Shown here piece by piece: positions 49,902 through 59,300 of a stretch of DNA of 64,000 nucleotides. Position 1 is the stretch's first letter, and every line of letters begins with the position of its first letter. The stretch comes from Amycolatopsis alkalitolerans (GTDB lineage Bacteria; Actinomycetota; Actinomycetes; Mycobacteriales; Pseudonocardiaceae). The notes under the pieces were generated by a model. The model worked only from the letters and a program-made list of their open reading frames with translations. It had not been told where the DNA came from and searched no databases. A program made the translations under genes and the position numbers. The stretch covers positions 124,001 to 188,000 of the forward strand of contig NZ_VDFW01000010.1 in assembly GCF_006152065.1 (NCBI RefSeq). Reading direction: 5' to 3'.

Positions 49902-50602
49902 TCGGCCAGCGGGCCGACCCGCAGCCCCCGCCGCTCGCACTCGTCGAGAAGCGGGCCCAGCGCGCCGAGCGCCGAGCGCCACGCGCCCGGACTGGCCGCG
50001 TGGTCGGAGTCGTGCAGCAGGATCGTGCCGCCACCGCGGAGATCCTTCAGCACGGTGCGCCGTACGGAACCGGCGGTCGCGCGCCGCGTCCAGTCGAAAC
50101 CCCAGCACGTCCACAGCACCGGGGTCAGCCCCAGCCGCCGCGCCGCCACCAGTGACGGCGTGCTGAACACCCCGTAGGGTGCCCGTATCCATTGTGGACG
50201 GTGGCCGGTGGCGTCCTCGATCGCCTCGCAGGCGCGGGCGAGCTCGTCGTACACCCGCCCCGGGCCGTAGCGCAGCAAGCACCGGTGTACCCAGCCGTGT
50301 ACCCCGATCTCGTGTCCCGCCCCGGCGATCTCCGCCGCGAGCCGGGGCGCCCGCGCGACCTGGTCGCCGAGCAGGAAGAAGCTGGCCCGCACCCCGCGCG
50401 CGTCGAGCAGGCGCAGGAAATGCGGTGTGGACAGCGGGTTCGGCCCGTCGTCGAAAGTCAGCGCGACATGATCGGGGTCGCCGGTACCGGCCAGCCGCGG
50501 CAAGAACCGGTCACGCAGCGGCGGAACGAACGCCGCGGCGGGTGCGGCGTGCATCACCGCCGCACCCGCGAGCACGGACGCGACTCCCGCGACGGTCCTC
50601 AT
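49877..50602 (-). CDS. Polysaccharide deacetylase (NodB domain)
   Basis: 241-residue exported or membrane-attached protein; hydrophobic N-terminal signal-like segment up to about residue 24. NodB motifs: TFDDGPNP (metal and catalytic Asp), HEIGVHGWVHRC, RAPYG and LLHDSDH. Probable substrate is peptidoglycan or another N-acetylated glycan. ATGA overlap with the glycosyltransferase upstream, which has a BlaI-type box in its promoter. Confidence 0.87.
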   Translation of the reverse strand: MRTVAGVASVLAGAAVMHAAPAAAFVPPLRDRFLPRLAGTGDPDHVALTFDDGPNPLSTPHFLRLLDARGVRASFFLLGDQVARAPRLAAEIAGAGHEIGVHGWVHRCLLRYGPGRVYDELARACEAIEDATGHRPQWIRAPYGVFSTPSLVAARRLGLTPVLWTCWGFDWTRRATAGSVRRTVLKDLRGGGTILLHDSDHAASPGAWRSALGALGPLLDECERRGLRVGPLADHGRGHPS

Positions 50603-51675
50603 GCGGCCGACACCTCCTCGACGGCCTCACCCACCAGCGCCGCCAGCAACTCCGCCGGATCCACCCCGTCCGGCAGGCCGGGTGAACGAGCCGACCGCAG
50701 CGCGTCCGCGAGCGCGCCGGCATCGGGCACGGCCGGCACGAGACCGATCTCGTCCAGGACCCGGGCGTTCGCGCGACCGTGCCCCGGCAGGGACCGGTAG
50801 GTGATCACCGGCAGCCCGGACGCGAGCGCTTCCAGCGTGGTGAGGCCACCGGCGTTCTGGACCACCACGTCGCAGGCCCGCAGCAGCGCGGGCATGTCGT
50901 CGACCCAGCCGAGCACTCGGGGCACGCCCGCCCGCCGCAACCGCTGCGCGAGCGCGTCGTTGCGGCCGCAGACGACCACCGGCTGCGCCGCACCCGTGGC
51001 CGCCACGTCGGCCGTGATGCCCTCCACCTCACCGACGCCCCACGAGCCGGCCACCACCAACGCGAACCGCTCTTGCCCCGCGAGCCCGAACCGCCGGCGC
51101 GCCCGATCTCGTTCACCGGGCAAGGCGGGCCGGAACCCCGGCGCCACCACCGGTCGCGCGACCACCACGCGGGGTGCCCCGAGCCTCCGCGCCGCCTGCG
51201 CCGCGTGCCGGTTCGGCGCGAGGTGGAGATCGGCATGCTCGGTCACCACCAGCCGGTGCACCGACGGATCCGTCAGGTACACCGCCAGCGGCGCGGTCAG
51301 CTCACCCCGCCGCCGCAAGGCACCGAGTGCCTGGCTGGCCAGCGGATAGGTCGAGACCACCAGATCCGGCATCGGGTCGAGCACCTCACGCAGTCTCGGC
51401 GACGCGAGCCTCGACGCGGCCTTGGCCATCCCGGCCAGCGGCGGGCGGCCCAGCGCGCCGAGCAGCCAGTCCCAGCTACCCGGGGCGATCTCGAGCTCGC
51501 GGTGGTACGCGTCGCACAACCGTTGCCCCAGCCGGCCCGGCAGCAGATCGAGATAGTCATGACGATCGATCGCGAACCCGCGTGCGCGCAGCCGCCGCGC
51601 CACTTCCGCGGCGGCGCCGTCGTGCCCCGCACCGATCCGCGCGGAGATCACCACGGCCCGAACTTCTACAGCCAT
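50599..51675 (-). CDS. GT28-type glycosyltransferase (MGDG synthase/MurG-like)
   Basis: 358 residues. N-terminal SARIGAGHDGAAAEVA acceptor-binding motif, middle VVVAGSWGVGEVEG, and the sugar-nucleotide-binding NAGGLTTLEALASGLPVI. Matches monogalactosyl-diacylglycerol synthase and processive lipid glycosyltransferases. Start ATG at 51675. It forms an operon with the deacetylase, suggesting a glycolipid or wall glycan modified after synthesis. Confidence 0.8.
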   Translation of the reverse strand: MAVEVRAVVISARIGAGHDGAAAEVARRLRARGFAIDRHDYLDLLPGRLGQRLCDAYHRELEIAPGSWDWLLGALGRPPLAGMAKAASRLASPRLREVLDPMPDLVVSTYPLASQALGALRRRGELTAPLAVYLTDPSVHRLVVTEHADLHLAPNRHAAQAARRLGAPRVVVARPVVAPGFRPALPGERDRARRRFGLAGQERFALVVAGSWGVGEVEGITADVAATGAAQPVVVCGRNDALAQRLRRAGVPRVLGWVDDMPALLRACDVVVQNAGGLTTLEALASGLPVITYRSLPGHGRANARVLDEIGLVPAVPDAGALADALRSARSPGLPDGVDPAELLAALVGEAVEEVSAA

Positions 51676-51684
51676 GTCGTAGTT

Positions 51685-51698
51685 CTACACCACTGTAG
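51685..51698 (-). promoter_or_regulatory. BlaI/MecI-type operator, copy 2
   Basis: CTACACCACTGTAG, 10 bases before the glycosyltransferase ATG (51675), with the same CTACA/TGTAG arms and 14-bp size as the box before blaI (CTACAGTCCTGTAG at 48539). Supports control of the glycosyltransferase-deacetylase operon by BlaI. Confidence 0.65.
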
Positions 51699-51762
51699 TA
51701 ATAACGGACCGGGCGGGGCCCGTGGGCCGCATGCCACAGGAGCAGGCGGCCCTGGAACCGCG

Positions 51763-52899
51763 CTACCGCTTGAGGTACTTGAGGCTGTTGGTCAGCGAAC
51801 CCGACCACGGGGACGCCAGGTCAAGCCGCCGCAGTTCGTCGGCATGCTGGACGGCCGCGAGTTCCGCCATCAGCCGGGATCGCATCCGGTCGTCGTGTGC
51901 GGCGTTCGCCGAACGCAGCGCGCGGTCGAGCCGCGCCTTGCGGAACGGCGTGAACCAGGACGCGCGAGCCAGGTGCGCGGCACGGCGGGCGGCACGGTCG
52001 CGGGTGCGGGCCAGCGCGTCCCGCTCGTCATCGCCCAGACCGAGCCGCGACAGGAACCGCTCCTTCAGTTCGCGGCTGACCCGGGACCACGTGGTGACCC
52101 GCGTGCGCCGGTGCCTGATCTCGATGCCGAGCGCCAGGTGCAGCATGACCACGCCGAGCACCGGGCCCAGCGTGACCCGCGCGAGCCCGGACACGGGACC
52201 GGCCAGGTCGAAGGCCATGTACCCGGACGCGGCACACAGCGCCCACAGGATCAGGCGCGCAGGGCCGGGTTTCCCGGTGCGGCTGCGGATCCCGGCGCGC
52301 ATCGCGAAACCGCAGGCGATCAGCGCGACCTCCACCACGGCGAACATGGCGGCCCGCTCGTAGACGTTCGCGATCCCGAGCTTCTCCCCGAAGAACCGCC
52401 ACGAGGTGTCCACCGAGACCAGCAGCGACATGAACGCGACGAGGTAGAAGCCGCGCGAGCCCTCCGGCGGCGTCCGCCTGGGCGGAGCGGTGGTCTCGGT
52501 GCTTTCCGGAGCCTGCCCGGTGGGCGGTTCGGTCTGTTCGCCCGCCGGCTCGGCCTTGGCGTCCGGGGCCGCGTCGCCCGCTTCGGCGTTCCGGCGGCTG
52601 TCCAGTTCGGTCAGCATCTCCACGGACAGTCGCGGCAGGTCCCCGGTGTCGCCCAGACCGCGCTCCTCGCGCCATTTGTCCACTTGAGCCGATACGTGCG
52701 CGCGCTCGCGCTTGGGGTCGGTCACGACCCCGTAGGTCATCAGGAAGGCCAGTACGTCCGATGTCGACGGCCGGTCGAGGGCCTCGCAGGCGTAGCGGAT
52801 CCTCTCGTCCATCGTGTCCAACATGACCAAGCGGGCAGCGTGGGCGGCGCTGCTGAGGACATCCGCTGAGGCATCCTGCTGGTCGCTCTCAGTTTCCAT
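51763..52899 (-). CDS. Membrane protein with DUF2637-like core
   Basis: 378 residues. The N-terminal 140 are hydrophilic with a Pro/Glu/Thr-rich linker; about four hydrophobic segments lie at 150-265 (FYLVAFMSLLVSVDTSW, MFAVVEVALIACGFAM, ARLILWALCAASGYMAF, LGPVLGVVMLHLALG), and the C-terminus is a charged helical region. The membrane part resembles the DUF2637/SpdB-like proteins of actinobacteria, some of which lie in conjugative elements, but nothing else here indicates an element. Function not known. Confidence 0.6.
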   Translation of the reverse strand: METESDQQDASADVLSSAAHAARLVMLDTMDERIRYACEALDRPSTSDVLAFLMTYGVVTDPKRERAHVSAQVDKWREERGLGDTGDLPRLSVEMLTELDSRRNAEAGDAAPDAKAEPAGEQTEPPTGQAPESTETTAPPRRTPPEGSRGFYLVAFMSLLVSVDTSWRFFGEKLGIANVYERAAMFAVVEVALIACGFAMRAGIRSRTGKPGPARLILWALCAASGYMAFDLAGPVSGLARVTLGPVLGVVMLHLALGIEIRHRRTRVTTWSRVSRELKERFLSRLGLGDDERDALARTRDRAARRAAHLARASWFTPFRKARLDRALRSANAAHDDRMRSRLMAELAAVQHADELRRLDLASPWSGSLTNSLKYLKR

Positions 52900-52984
52900 G
52901 TTGTTATCCTTGTTCAGTTCTCATCGGTGGGGGCTCGCGAGCATAGCCGGTCACCGCTCGCCCGTGTTGACCGGCCTGTCGTGG

Positions 52985-53446
52985 CTAGCCCGGGACGGGG
53001 CAGGCCCATGGGCCGCGCCCGGCCCCCGCGATGGTGACCTCCCCGCCGCCTGCCGCCACCGTGCACACGATCTGGTCCATGGCCACTGTGGACAGTCGAT
53101 CGGCCGGTATGGACGGTGTGACCACGATCGGTCCCGGCGGGACGGCGGTCACCGAGAACGGTGCGGCACCGGGCGGGACCTGGCTGCTCAGCCCGCGCGC
53201 ACGTTCACTCGCGGTGGGCCCCTGGGCCAGCAGCGCGAGCGTGTCCGCAGGCGAGAGCGGCAGGCCGGCGCGCCGGACGGGGGTGACGTGGCCGCCCGAC
53301 ACCAGGTACAGGGTGATTCCCCCGGGGCGCCCGGCCCCGCCACTCGGCGGGGACGCGCCGACGATGACCCCGCTGGGCTGCACCCCGCATCCGGCGAGGG
53401 TGAGTGCCGCGGCCGCGGCGGCCAGTGCCCGGCGAACGCGCCTCAT
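52985..53446 (-). CDS. GerMN-domain-like lipoprotein
   Basis: 153 residues. Signal peptide with lipobox LAGC (Cys near residue 20); the rest (ITLYLVSGGHVTPVRR, ADTLALLAQGPTASERARGLSSQVP) resembles a GerMN domain. Found beside OmpR-type kinases in actinobacteria, where such lipoproteins modulate envelope signalling. ATG at 53446 overlaps the histidine kinase stop by ATGA. Confidence 0.75.
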   Translation of the reverse strand: MRRVRRALAAAAAALTLAGCGVQPSGVIVGASPPSGGAGRPGGITLYLVSGGHVTPVRRAGLPLSPADTLALLAQGPTASERARGLSSQVPPGAAPFSVTAVPPGPIVVTPSIPADRLSTVAMDQIVCTVAAGGGEVTIAGAGRGPWACPVPG

Positions 53447-54864
53447 CCCCGCTCCCGACCGGCCCACCGTGGCAGGCGCAGGGTGAACACGGCGCCGCCG
53501 CCGGGACTGTTCCCTGCCGCGATGCTGCCCCCGTGCAGGTTCGCGTTCTCCCGCGCGATCGCCAGGCCGAGGCCGCTGCCCGCCGAGCGGGCCCTCGCCG
53601 CGTCCGCCTTCCAGAACCGGTCGAACACGCGCGGCAGGATCGCCGGATCCAGCCCCGGCCCGTGATCGCGGAGTTCGACGGTGAGCCATTCCGGATCCGC
53701 CGCCAGCGTTACGGAAACCTCGGGCTCGCCGTGCCGCAGCGCGTTGCCGACCAGGTTCGCGACCATGACGTCCACCCGGCGCGCATCGAGCCGGGCCGTG
53801 ACCGCGGGCGCCAGATCGGTCCGGACCAGGTCCGTCCAGCCCCGTGCCCGCAGGGACGCCTGGATCACGGCGGCCACCTCGACCTCGTCGAGCGCGAGTG
53901 CCGCGGTGCCGGAGTCGAACCTGCTGATCTCCATCAGGTCGTTCACCAGCCGGGTGAGATTGTGCGTCTCCTCGCTGACCAGCCTGGCGGCCTTGCCGGC
54001 GTCCTCGGGCAGGCGGCCCGCCTCCTCTTCCAGCACACCGGCCACCGCGGCGACCGCCGCCAGTGGCGTCCGCAGCTCGTGCGAGACGTCTGCCACGAAC
54101 CGCCGCGCGTCGGCCTCCATCGCGCGAAGCCGTTCGACGTGCCGTTCCAGCTCCCCGGCGGTGGTGTTGAACGTCCGTGCCACATCGGCGAGCTCGTCGG
54201 TTCCGTGCACGGCGATCCGCGTCCACAACTCCCCTTCGCCCAGCCGCCGCGCCGCCCGGCCGAGTTCGCGGACCGGCCGCAGCACACCACGAGCGGCCAG
54301 CAACGCCAGCACGACCGAGAACAGCAACGCCACGCCGCCGGCGAGCGACGCCCGGGTGGCCAGCTGCGCGATGCTGGCCTGTTCGGCGAGCAGGCTGCGC
54401 GCGGTGTAGACCTCGATGCCCGACGGCGTCGTCCCGTCCGGGCCTGTGATCAGCAACGGGGTGCCGATGATCAGGACCGGGGCGGCCCCCCACCGCACGC
54501 GCTGCCAGGCGATCTTGCCGTCGCCGACCACCGCCCGCAGTTCGGCCGGAATGACCCCGGGGTCGAGCCCGGCGGCGGAGCGCATGTTGTGGTAGATCGC
54601 GACCGCGGTGGCGTCGCGATCGGTCACCGCGCCGGCGATTTCGCCCAATGCGGTGGGATCCGGGGCCGGATCGCGCAGCGGGAACAGTGCCTGCAGCCGG
54701 GTGGTCATCGCCTGCACGGCGGCGTCCTGCGCCTGCTGCAGGATCAGGTTGCGCGCCAGCACATAGCTGCCGCCCGCCACGGCCACCGCCGTCACCACGG
54801 TCAGCAGGGCGAAGGCCAGCAGCAACCGGGCCCGCAGGCCGACGGCGGGCCACCGGCGGTTCAC
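53443..54864 (-). CDS. Transmembrane sensor histidine kinase (CseC/AfsQ2-like)
   Basis: 473 residues. Two membrane segments (about 12-36 and 172-195) flank an extracytoplasmic sensor of about 130 residues; a HAMP segment follows, then HisKA with VADVSHELRTPLAAV near residue 255 and HATPase motifs VGNALRHGEP, DHGPGLDP, SGLGLAIA. ATGA-coupled to the response regulator and to the lipoprotein. Set resembles envelope-stress systems of Streptomyces (CseABC or AfsQ). Confidence 0.9.
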   Translation of the reverse strand: MNRRWPAVGLRARLLLAFALLTVVTAVAVAGGSYVLARNLILQQAQDAAVQAMTTRLQALFPLRDPAPDPTALGEIAGAVTDRDATAVAIYHNMRSAAGLDPGVIPAELRAVVGDGKIAWQRVRWGAAPVLIIGTPLLITGPDGTTPSGIEVYTARSLLAEQASIAQLATRASLAGGVALLFSVVLALLAARGVLRPVRELGRAARRLGEGELWTRIAVHGTDELADVARTFNTTAGELERHVERLRAMEADARRFVADVSHELRTPLAAVAAVAGVLEEEAGRLPEDAGKAARLVSEETHNLTRLVNDLMEISRFDSGTAALALDEVEVAAVIQASLRARGWTDLVRTDLAPAVTARLDARRVDVMVANLVGNALRHGEPEVSVTLAADPEWLTVELRDHGPGLDPAILPRVFDRFWKADAARARSAGSGLGLAIARENANLHGGSIAAGNSPGGGAVFTLRLPRWAGRERG

Positions 54865-55550
54865 AGCGGCCCGAACCGGTACCCGAACCCGCGCACCGTC
54901 TGAACGTACACCGGGGCCGCCGAGTCGTCCTCGATCTTCGTGCGCAGCCGCTGCACGCAGGCGTCCACCAGCCGCGAATCACCGAGATAACCGTGGTCCC
55001 ACACCGATTCCAGCAGCTGCTGGCGGCTGTGCACGCGGCCAGGCGTCGCGGACAGTTCCAGCAGCAGGCGCAGCTCGGTCGGGGTCAGCCCGACCGGGGC
55101 GCCCCGTTTGGTCACCACCAGCGCGGCCCGGTCGACGGTCAGCTCGCCGTGGCGTTCCAGCTCCGCCTGCTCGCGGGCGGTGCGCCGGAGCACCGCGTGG
55201 ATCCTGGCCTCCAGCACCCTCGCCTGCACCGGTTTGACCACGTAGTCGTCGGCGCCGGCTTCCAGCCCGGCCACCACGTCCATATCGTCCCCGCGCGCGG
55301 TCACCATGATGATCGGCACGTCGCCCGCGGCCCGGATCCGGCGGCAGACCTCGAACCCGTCGATGCCGGGCAGCATGAGATCGAGGACCACGACGTCCGG
55401 CCGGTCCGCGCGGATCCGCTCCAGCCCCCGCTCCCCCGACTCCGCCGCGTCCACCCGGTGCCCGTGCCGGGTCAGCGCCAGCTCGAGCCCCTCTCGCACG
55501 GCGGGATCGTCTTCGATCAGCAACACCCGGGGCACGCCGCCGAGTATCAC
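54861..55550 (-). CDS. OmpR-family response regulator
   Basis: 229 residues. Receiver with IEDDPAVREG, phospho-Asp in VVLDLMLPGIDG, and Lys in YVVKPV; winged-helix domain with LTPTELRLLLEL and VQTVRGFGYRF. GTG at 55550 is chosen because GGAG lies six bases upstream and the start overlaps the PAP2 stop as GTGA. Partner of the kinase that follows. Confidence 0.92.
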   Translation of the reverse strand: MILGGVPRVLLIEDDPAVREGLELALTRHGHRVDAAESGERGLERIRADRPDVVVLDLMLPGIDGFEVCRRIRAAGDVPIIMVTARGDDMDVVAGLEAGADDYVVKPVQARVLEARIHAVLRRTAREQAELERHGELTVDRAALVVTKRGAPVGLTPTELRLLLELSATPGRVHSRQQLLESVWDHGYLGDSRLVDACVQRLRTKIEDDSAAPVYVQTVRGFGYRFGPL

Positions 55551-56194
55551 ATCCCGCTCCGCCCCTCGCCCGTCAATGCCGCGGCGAAGCAGGCCAGCGC
55601 CGTCGCCAGGAACACCGCACCGAGCGTATCGCTGAGGCGATGCCATCCCACGATCATCGTCGCCGCGGCCACGACGGCGACCGCCGCCGCGCCGGGCACG
55701 GCGCACCACCAGCGGGCGCGGGCCGGCAGCACGAGCAGGAACGCGAGCACCACGGCCGCCGCGACCGCGACGTGACCGCTGGGAAAGCTGTTGTGCGTCG
55801 TCGATCCGCCCACGTCGAGATCAGGTCGCGAAACCAGCAGTTTCAGCAGCTGCGCGCCCGCGAGCGAGCACCCGATCACCGCGGTGCCCGCCAGCGCGCC
55901 GCGGATCCGGCCGGTGAGCGCGCCCACCACGAAGACACCGGCGACCAGACCGGCCAGCACGACCGTGTCACCGAGGTACGCCAGGACATGCCGGGCCAGT
56001 CCGAAAAGGACCTCCGAGCGGGGCCTTTCGGGCAGGAACCGCTGATCGAGGCGCTGGCCGCCCGGTGTCCACACGAACACCACGCAGGTCAGCACGAGCG
56101 CGAGCAGGCAGGCCACCGCCCCGCCGAGCAGGCGAGCCGACGGACCGCTGCGGCCGGTACGCAAATCGGATATCACGTCGCCAGCATCGGGCAC
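55547..56194 (-). CDS. PAP2-family membrane phosphatase
   Basis: 215 residues with five or six membrane segments. The acid-phosphatase motifs are KLLVSRPD, FPSGHVAV and GWHRLSDT. Likely dephosphorylates undecaprenyl pyrophosphate or another lipid phosphate on the outer face. First gene of the minus-strand run that includes the two-component system, suggesting an envelope link. GTG start. Confidence 0.88.
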   Translation of the reverse strand: MPDAGDVISDLRTGRSGPSARLLGGAVACLLALVLTCVVFVWTPGGQRLDQRFLPERPRSEVLFGLARHVLAYLGDTVVLAGLVAGVFVVGALTGRIRGALAGTAVIGCSLAGAQLLKLLVSRPDLDVGGSTTHNSFPSGHVAVAAAVVLAFLLVLPARARWWCAVPGAAAVAVVAAATMIVGWHRLSDTLGAVFLATALACFAAALTGEGRSGM

Positions 56195-56304
56195 CGATGT
56201 CCCGCGCTCGTCCGCGGAATGTCATGGTTGTGTCACAAGCACTGTCGAAGAACCGTGACCTGAGCACGGCGAGACGCGCACATTCCGCGCCCACCGTTGC
56301 CGGT

Positions 56305-56874
56305 ATGGACCAACTCCGTGCCCGCGACCGGCTGTTCACCGCCGTCACGCTGATCCTCGGCATCGTGCTGCTGCCCGTGGCCGCCCTGTACCGCCCGCGC
56401 CGTGCCCTCGAACTGGCCTGCCGGTGGGCCTTGCGGATGCGCTATCCCGCCGAGGACCTAACCGGGCTGACCGGACGGGCCAAAGCGGCGTTCGCCGCGG
56501 CACGCACCGAGGCGTTCTGGCGCCATGGCCGGCTCATCGGCCTCACCTCGGGGTATCGCGATCCCGTCACCCAGCAGCGCCTGTTCGACGAGCAGGTCCG
56601 CCGCTCCGGTTCACCGGCGGCGGCGCGGCGGCGCGTGCTGCCCGCGGCGGAATCCGGTCATGTCAGGGGAATCGCGCTCGACGTGCGCCCGCGAGAAGGC
56701 GCCGGCTGGCTGGACGAGCACGGCGCACGCCACCACCTCTACCGCACGTACGACAACGAGTGGTGGCATTTCGAACACCACCCCGGACCTGGCGAGCCGT
56801 TACGGGTCCCCCACCCCGGCGCACGAGCGCGGTATCACCCCGCGGCCGCTAGCGGGCAGGCCGCCCGGACCTGA
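56305..56874 (+). CDS. VanY-type D-alanyl-D-alanine carboxypeptidase-like protein
   Basis: 189 residues. One N-terminal membrane segment (about 12-28), then a LAS-type Zn-peptidase domain: SGYRDPVTQQRLF, the ligands in ESGHVRGIALDV (SxHxxxxxxxD form) and EWWHFE near the end. Acts on peptidoglycan outside the cell. ATG at 56305 is the best start; a long upstream extension of the frame is Arg-rich and improbable. Overlaps the convergent glycosyltransferase gene by 26 bases. Confidence 0.8.
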   Translation: MDQLRARDRLFTAVTLILGIVLLPVAALYRPRRALELACRWALRMRYPAEDLTGLTGRAKAAFAAARTEAFWRHGRLIGLTSGYRDPVTQQRLFDEQVRRSGSPAAARRRVLPAAESGHVRGIALDVRPREGAGWLDEHGARHHLYRTYDNEWWHFEHHPGPGEPLRVPHPGARARYHPAAASGQAART

Positions 56875-58945
56875 CCCGCACGCCCGGCTGGCCGCGCCGG
56901 TCCAGTTTGTGCCACGGCAGCCTGGCGCCCGCGAGAGCCGTGACCACGGACTGGATCACCACGAGGTACATCAGCTGCCGGTACACGATCTGCTGCAGCG
57001 GCAGCGTGAGCAACGGGCGCAGCCGCTCACCGTCCAGTTTGAACGCCACCACACCCGGAACGGCCTGCAGCAGCAGGAATCCCAGCCAGATCGCCGCGAT
57101 GGACACCGCGTCCTGGGTGAACAGGCCGAAGAAGCCCACCAGGTCGATCACCGGCGCGATGACCTGCAGCACCACCTGGAACAGCACCAGATAGGGCAGG
57201 CCCCGCCGGCCCAGCTTGCCGGCCGCACCGCGCTCGATCAGCGCGCGCCGGTGCTTCCAGCTCGCCTGCAGGGTCCCGTAGCACCACCGGTAACGCTGCT
57301 TCCACAACTGCCCGATCGTGGCGGGCGCCTCGGTCCACGCCACCGCGTTCTCCTCGTAGGCCACGCGCCATCCGGCGCGCTCCAGCGCCATGGTGAGGTC
57401 GGTGTCCTCGGCGAGCGTGTCCACCGAAACCCCGCCGGCGCGCCGGACCGCCGAGCGGCGGAAGGCCCCGATCGCGCCGGGAACCGTCGGCATGCACCGA
57501 AGGGTGTCGTACACGCGGCGATCGAGGTTGAAGCCGATCACGTACTCGATGTGCTGCCATCGCCCCAGTAGCCCTTGCCGGTTCCCGACCTTCGCGTTTC
57601 CGGACACCGCGCCGACACTCGCGTCGCCGAAATGCGCGACGAGCCGCGCGACGGCGTCGCGGTCGAGGATCGTATCCCCGTCCACCATCACCACGAACTC
57701 GGTCCGGGCGGCGGAGAGTCCGCTGTTGAGTGCGGCCGCCTTGCCCGCGTTGGACTGGCGCAGCAGCCGGACGGCGGGCACCCGCCGCCGCAGGCGCCGG
57801 ACGACCTCGACGGTCCCGTCGGTGGACCCGTCGTCCACCACGATCACGTCGACGGGATGCCGGGACGCGAGCGCCGACCGGATCGTGGCGGCGATCCCGG
57901 TCTCCTCGTTGTAGGCCGGGATGATCACGGTGACGCGATCATCGATCCGCCGCGGCGGCCGCCAGCGCCGGGCGCGCCGCACATGCACCGGCGTCACGAT
58001 CAGCACGACGGCGGACCGCAGCACGGCGAGCGCGGTGGCGGCCAGCAGCAGGAACCGCAGCGCACCGGCGACCCAGCCCGACACCTGCACCGCGCCGATC
58101 AGCAACAGCCCGGTGCCCCGGTCGAGGAGGCCGGCCTCGCTGGTGGTCCCGGACACGTTGAGCGCGCCGCCGACCGAGTCGATCCGCCAGCCCCTGTCCC
58201 GCAGCGCCGGCAGCAGGCGGTCGAGTGCGGCGGCGGTGCCCACGGAATCGTGCATGAGCAGCACGGTGCCGCGATCGTCCCGGGGCAGGGATTTCGCGAC
58301 GATCTGCCCGGCCGCTGTCCCGGCGTCGGTGTCCGCGACCACCACCTGGCGTCCGCCGTTGCCGATGCGGAGGATCGCCTTCCACGCGTCGTAGTCGAGC
58401 GAGGCCGCGGTCGCCGCGTACGGCAACTGGACGAGGTCGGCGGTGATACCGGCCGCGCCGGCCAGCACGAGATCGGTGGCCCGCAGTTCGAGTTGCACGC
58501 GGTCGTCGCCAACCTGGCGCAGATCGGGCCTGGTCATCGTGCCGTTGCCGATTTCGTTGCCCCCGGCCAGGATCCGCCGGACGAGACCGGGATGCCTCGC
58601 GGCGTTCGCACCCGTGACGAAGAAGGTGGCGTGGACATGGTGCCTGGCCAGCGCGTCGAGCAAGCCGGGTGTGCTCTCCGGATCTGGTCCGTCCACAACG
58701 GTCAGTGCCATCGTGCGGTCCGGCAGGTGCCGCACCGACGGTTCGCGGGGATCGATCACCGAACCGCCCGAGAGCGCGGCGGCCGGGACGAAGTCCCGCG
58801 CCCCGCCCGGCTGGATTTCGTGACCGCCCAGTTGCCCGCTGACCAGGAGATCGAAGGTGAGCAGTGCGCAGACGGCCGACAGCAGCAGGCCGAAGAGCAA
58901 CCAGTGCGCCCGGGGTGCCCGGGCGCCCTTGCGAGGACGCGGCAC
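56849..58945 (-). CDS. Fused NodB-like deacetylase and GT2 glycosyltransferase
   Basis: 698 residues. Order: N-terminal membrane segment (about 15-35), NodB-like domain at 75-275, membrane segments near 285-310, GT2 domain at 330-560 (VIIPAYNEETG, VDDGSTDGT, MVDGD, EDTDLT, QRYRW) and C-terminal helices. The GT2 has the processive QxxRW site, as in chitin, hyaluronan or poly-N-acetylglucosamine synthases. The NodB motif reads VVDGPDP instead of TFDDGP, losing one of the catalytic/metal Asp, so this domain may be inactive. GTG start. Confidence 0.83.
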   Translation of the reverse strand: MPRPRKGARAPRAHWLLFGLLLSAVCALLTFDLLVSGQLGGHEIQPGGARDFVPAAALSGGSVIDPREPSVRHLPDRTMALTVVDGPDPESTPGLLDALARHHVHATFFVTGANAARHPGLVRRILAGGNEIGNGTMTRPDLRQVGDDRVQLELRATDLVLAGAAGITADLVQLPYAATAASLDYDAWKAILRIGNGGRQVVVADTDAGTAAGQIVAKSLPRDDRGTVLLMHDSVGTAAALDRLLPALRDRGWRIDSVGGALNVSGTTSEAGLLDRGTGLLLIGAVQVSGWVAGALRFLLLAATALAVLRSAVVLIVTPVHVRRARRWRPPRRIDDRVTVIIPAYNEETGIAATIRSALASRHPVDVIVVDDGSTDGTVEVVRRLRRRVPAVRLLRQSNAGKAAALNSGLSAARTEFVVMVDGDTILDRDAVARLVAHFGDASVGAVSGNAKVGNRQGLLGRWQHIEYVIGFNLDRRVYDTLRCMPTVPGAIGAFRRSAVRRAGGVSVDTLAEDTDLTMALERAGWRVAYEENAVAWTEAPATIGQLWKQRYRWCYGTLQASWKHRRALIERGAAGKLGRRGLPYLVLFQVVLQVIAPVIDLVGFFGLFTQDAVSIAAIWLGFLLLQAVPGVVAFKLDGERLRPLLTLPLQQIVYRQLMYLVVIQSVVTALAGARLPWHKLDRRGQPGVRVRSGRPAR

Positions 58946-58952
58946 GACCGTC

Positions 58953-59300
58953 TCAACCGGACTGACCTGGCCGCGCCGGTGCCGGGGGAACGGGCGTGGC
59001 AGGCGAGGCGGGAGGCGTGCTGGGAACAGACGTCAAAGGAGGGCGATCGCGCTCCGCGAACATCGCCGTCGCCAAAAGCAGACCACAACAGCCGAGGACA
59101 CAACTCGACACCACGGCGAAAATGCGAATCGCGCGTCTGCGGCGGCCGTTCCGGGATACGAAAACCGGACCTGTCCGCGCGCGCCGTGGCCGGAAATTCC
59201 GCACCTGGTCACGGTCGATGACCTCCGTGTCCGCCAGTGCGTCCCGATCACGGATCCTGGTGCTACTGCGGTGTTTCAGGCGGTGCCGGTGCATTCTCAC
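58953..59300 (-). CDS. Small membrane-anchored proline-rich protein
   Basis: 115 residues: an Arg/His-rich cytoplasmic N-terminus, one hydrophobic segment (AIRIFAVVSSCVLGCCGLLL) near residue 65, then a Pro/Ser/Thr tail outside. GTG at 59300, or ATG two codons later. Lies 7 bases upstream of the synthase fusion on the same strand and probably acts with it. No family recognised. Confidence 0.6.
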   Translation of the reverse strand: MRMHRHRLKHRSSTRIRDRDALADTEVIDRDQVRNFRPRRARTGPVFVSRNGRRRRAIRIFAVVSSCVLGCCGLLLATAMFAERDRPPLTSVPSTPPASPATPVPPAPARPGQSG

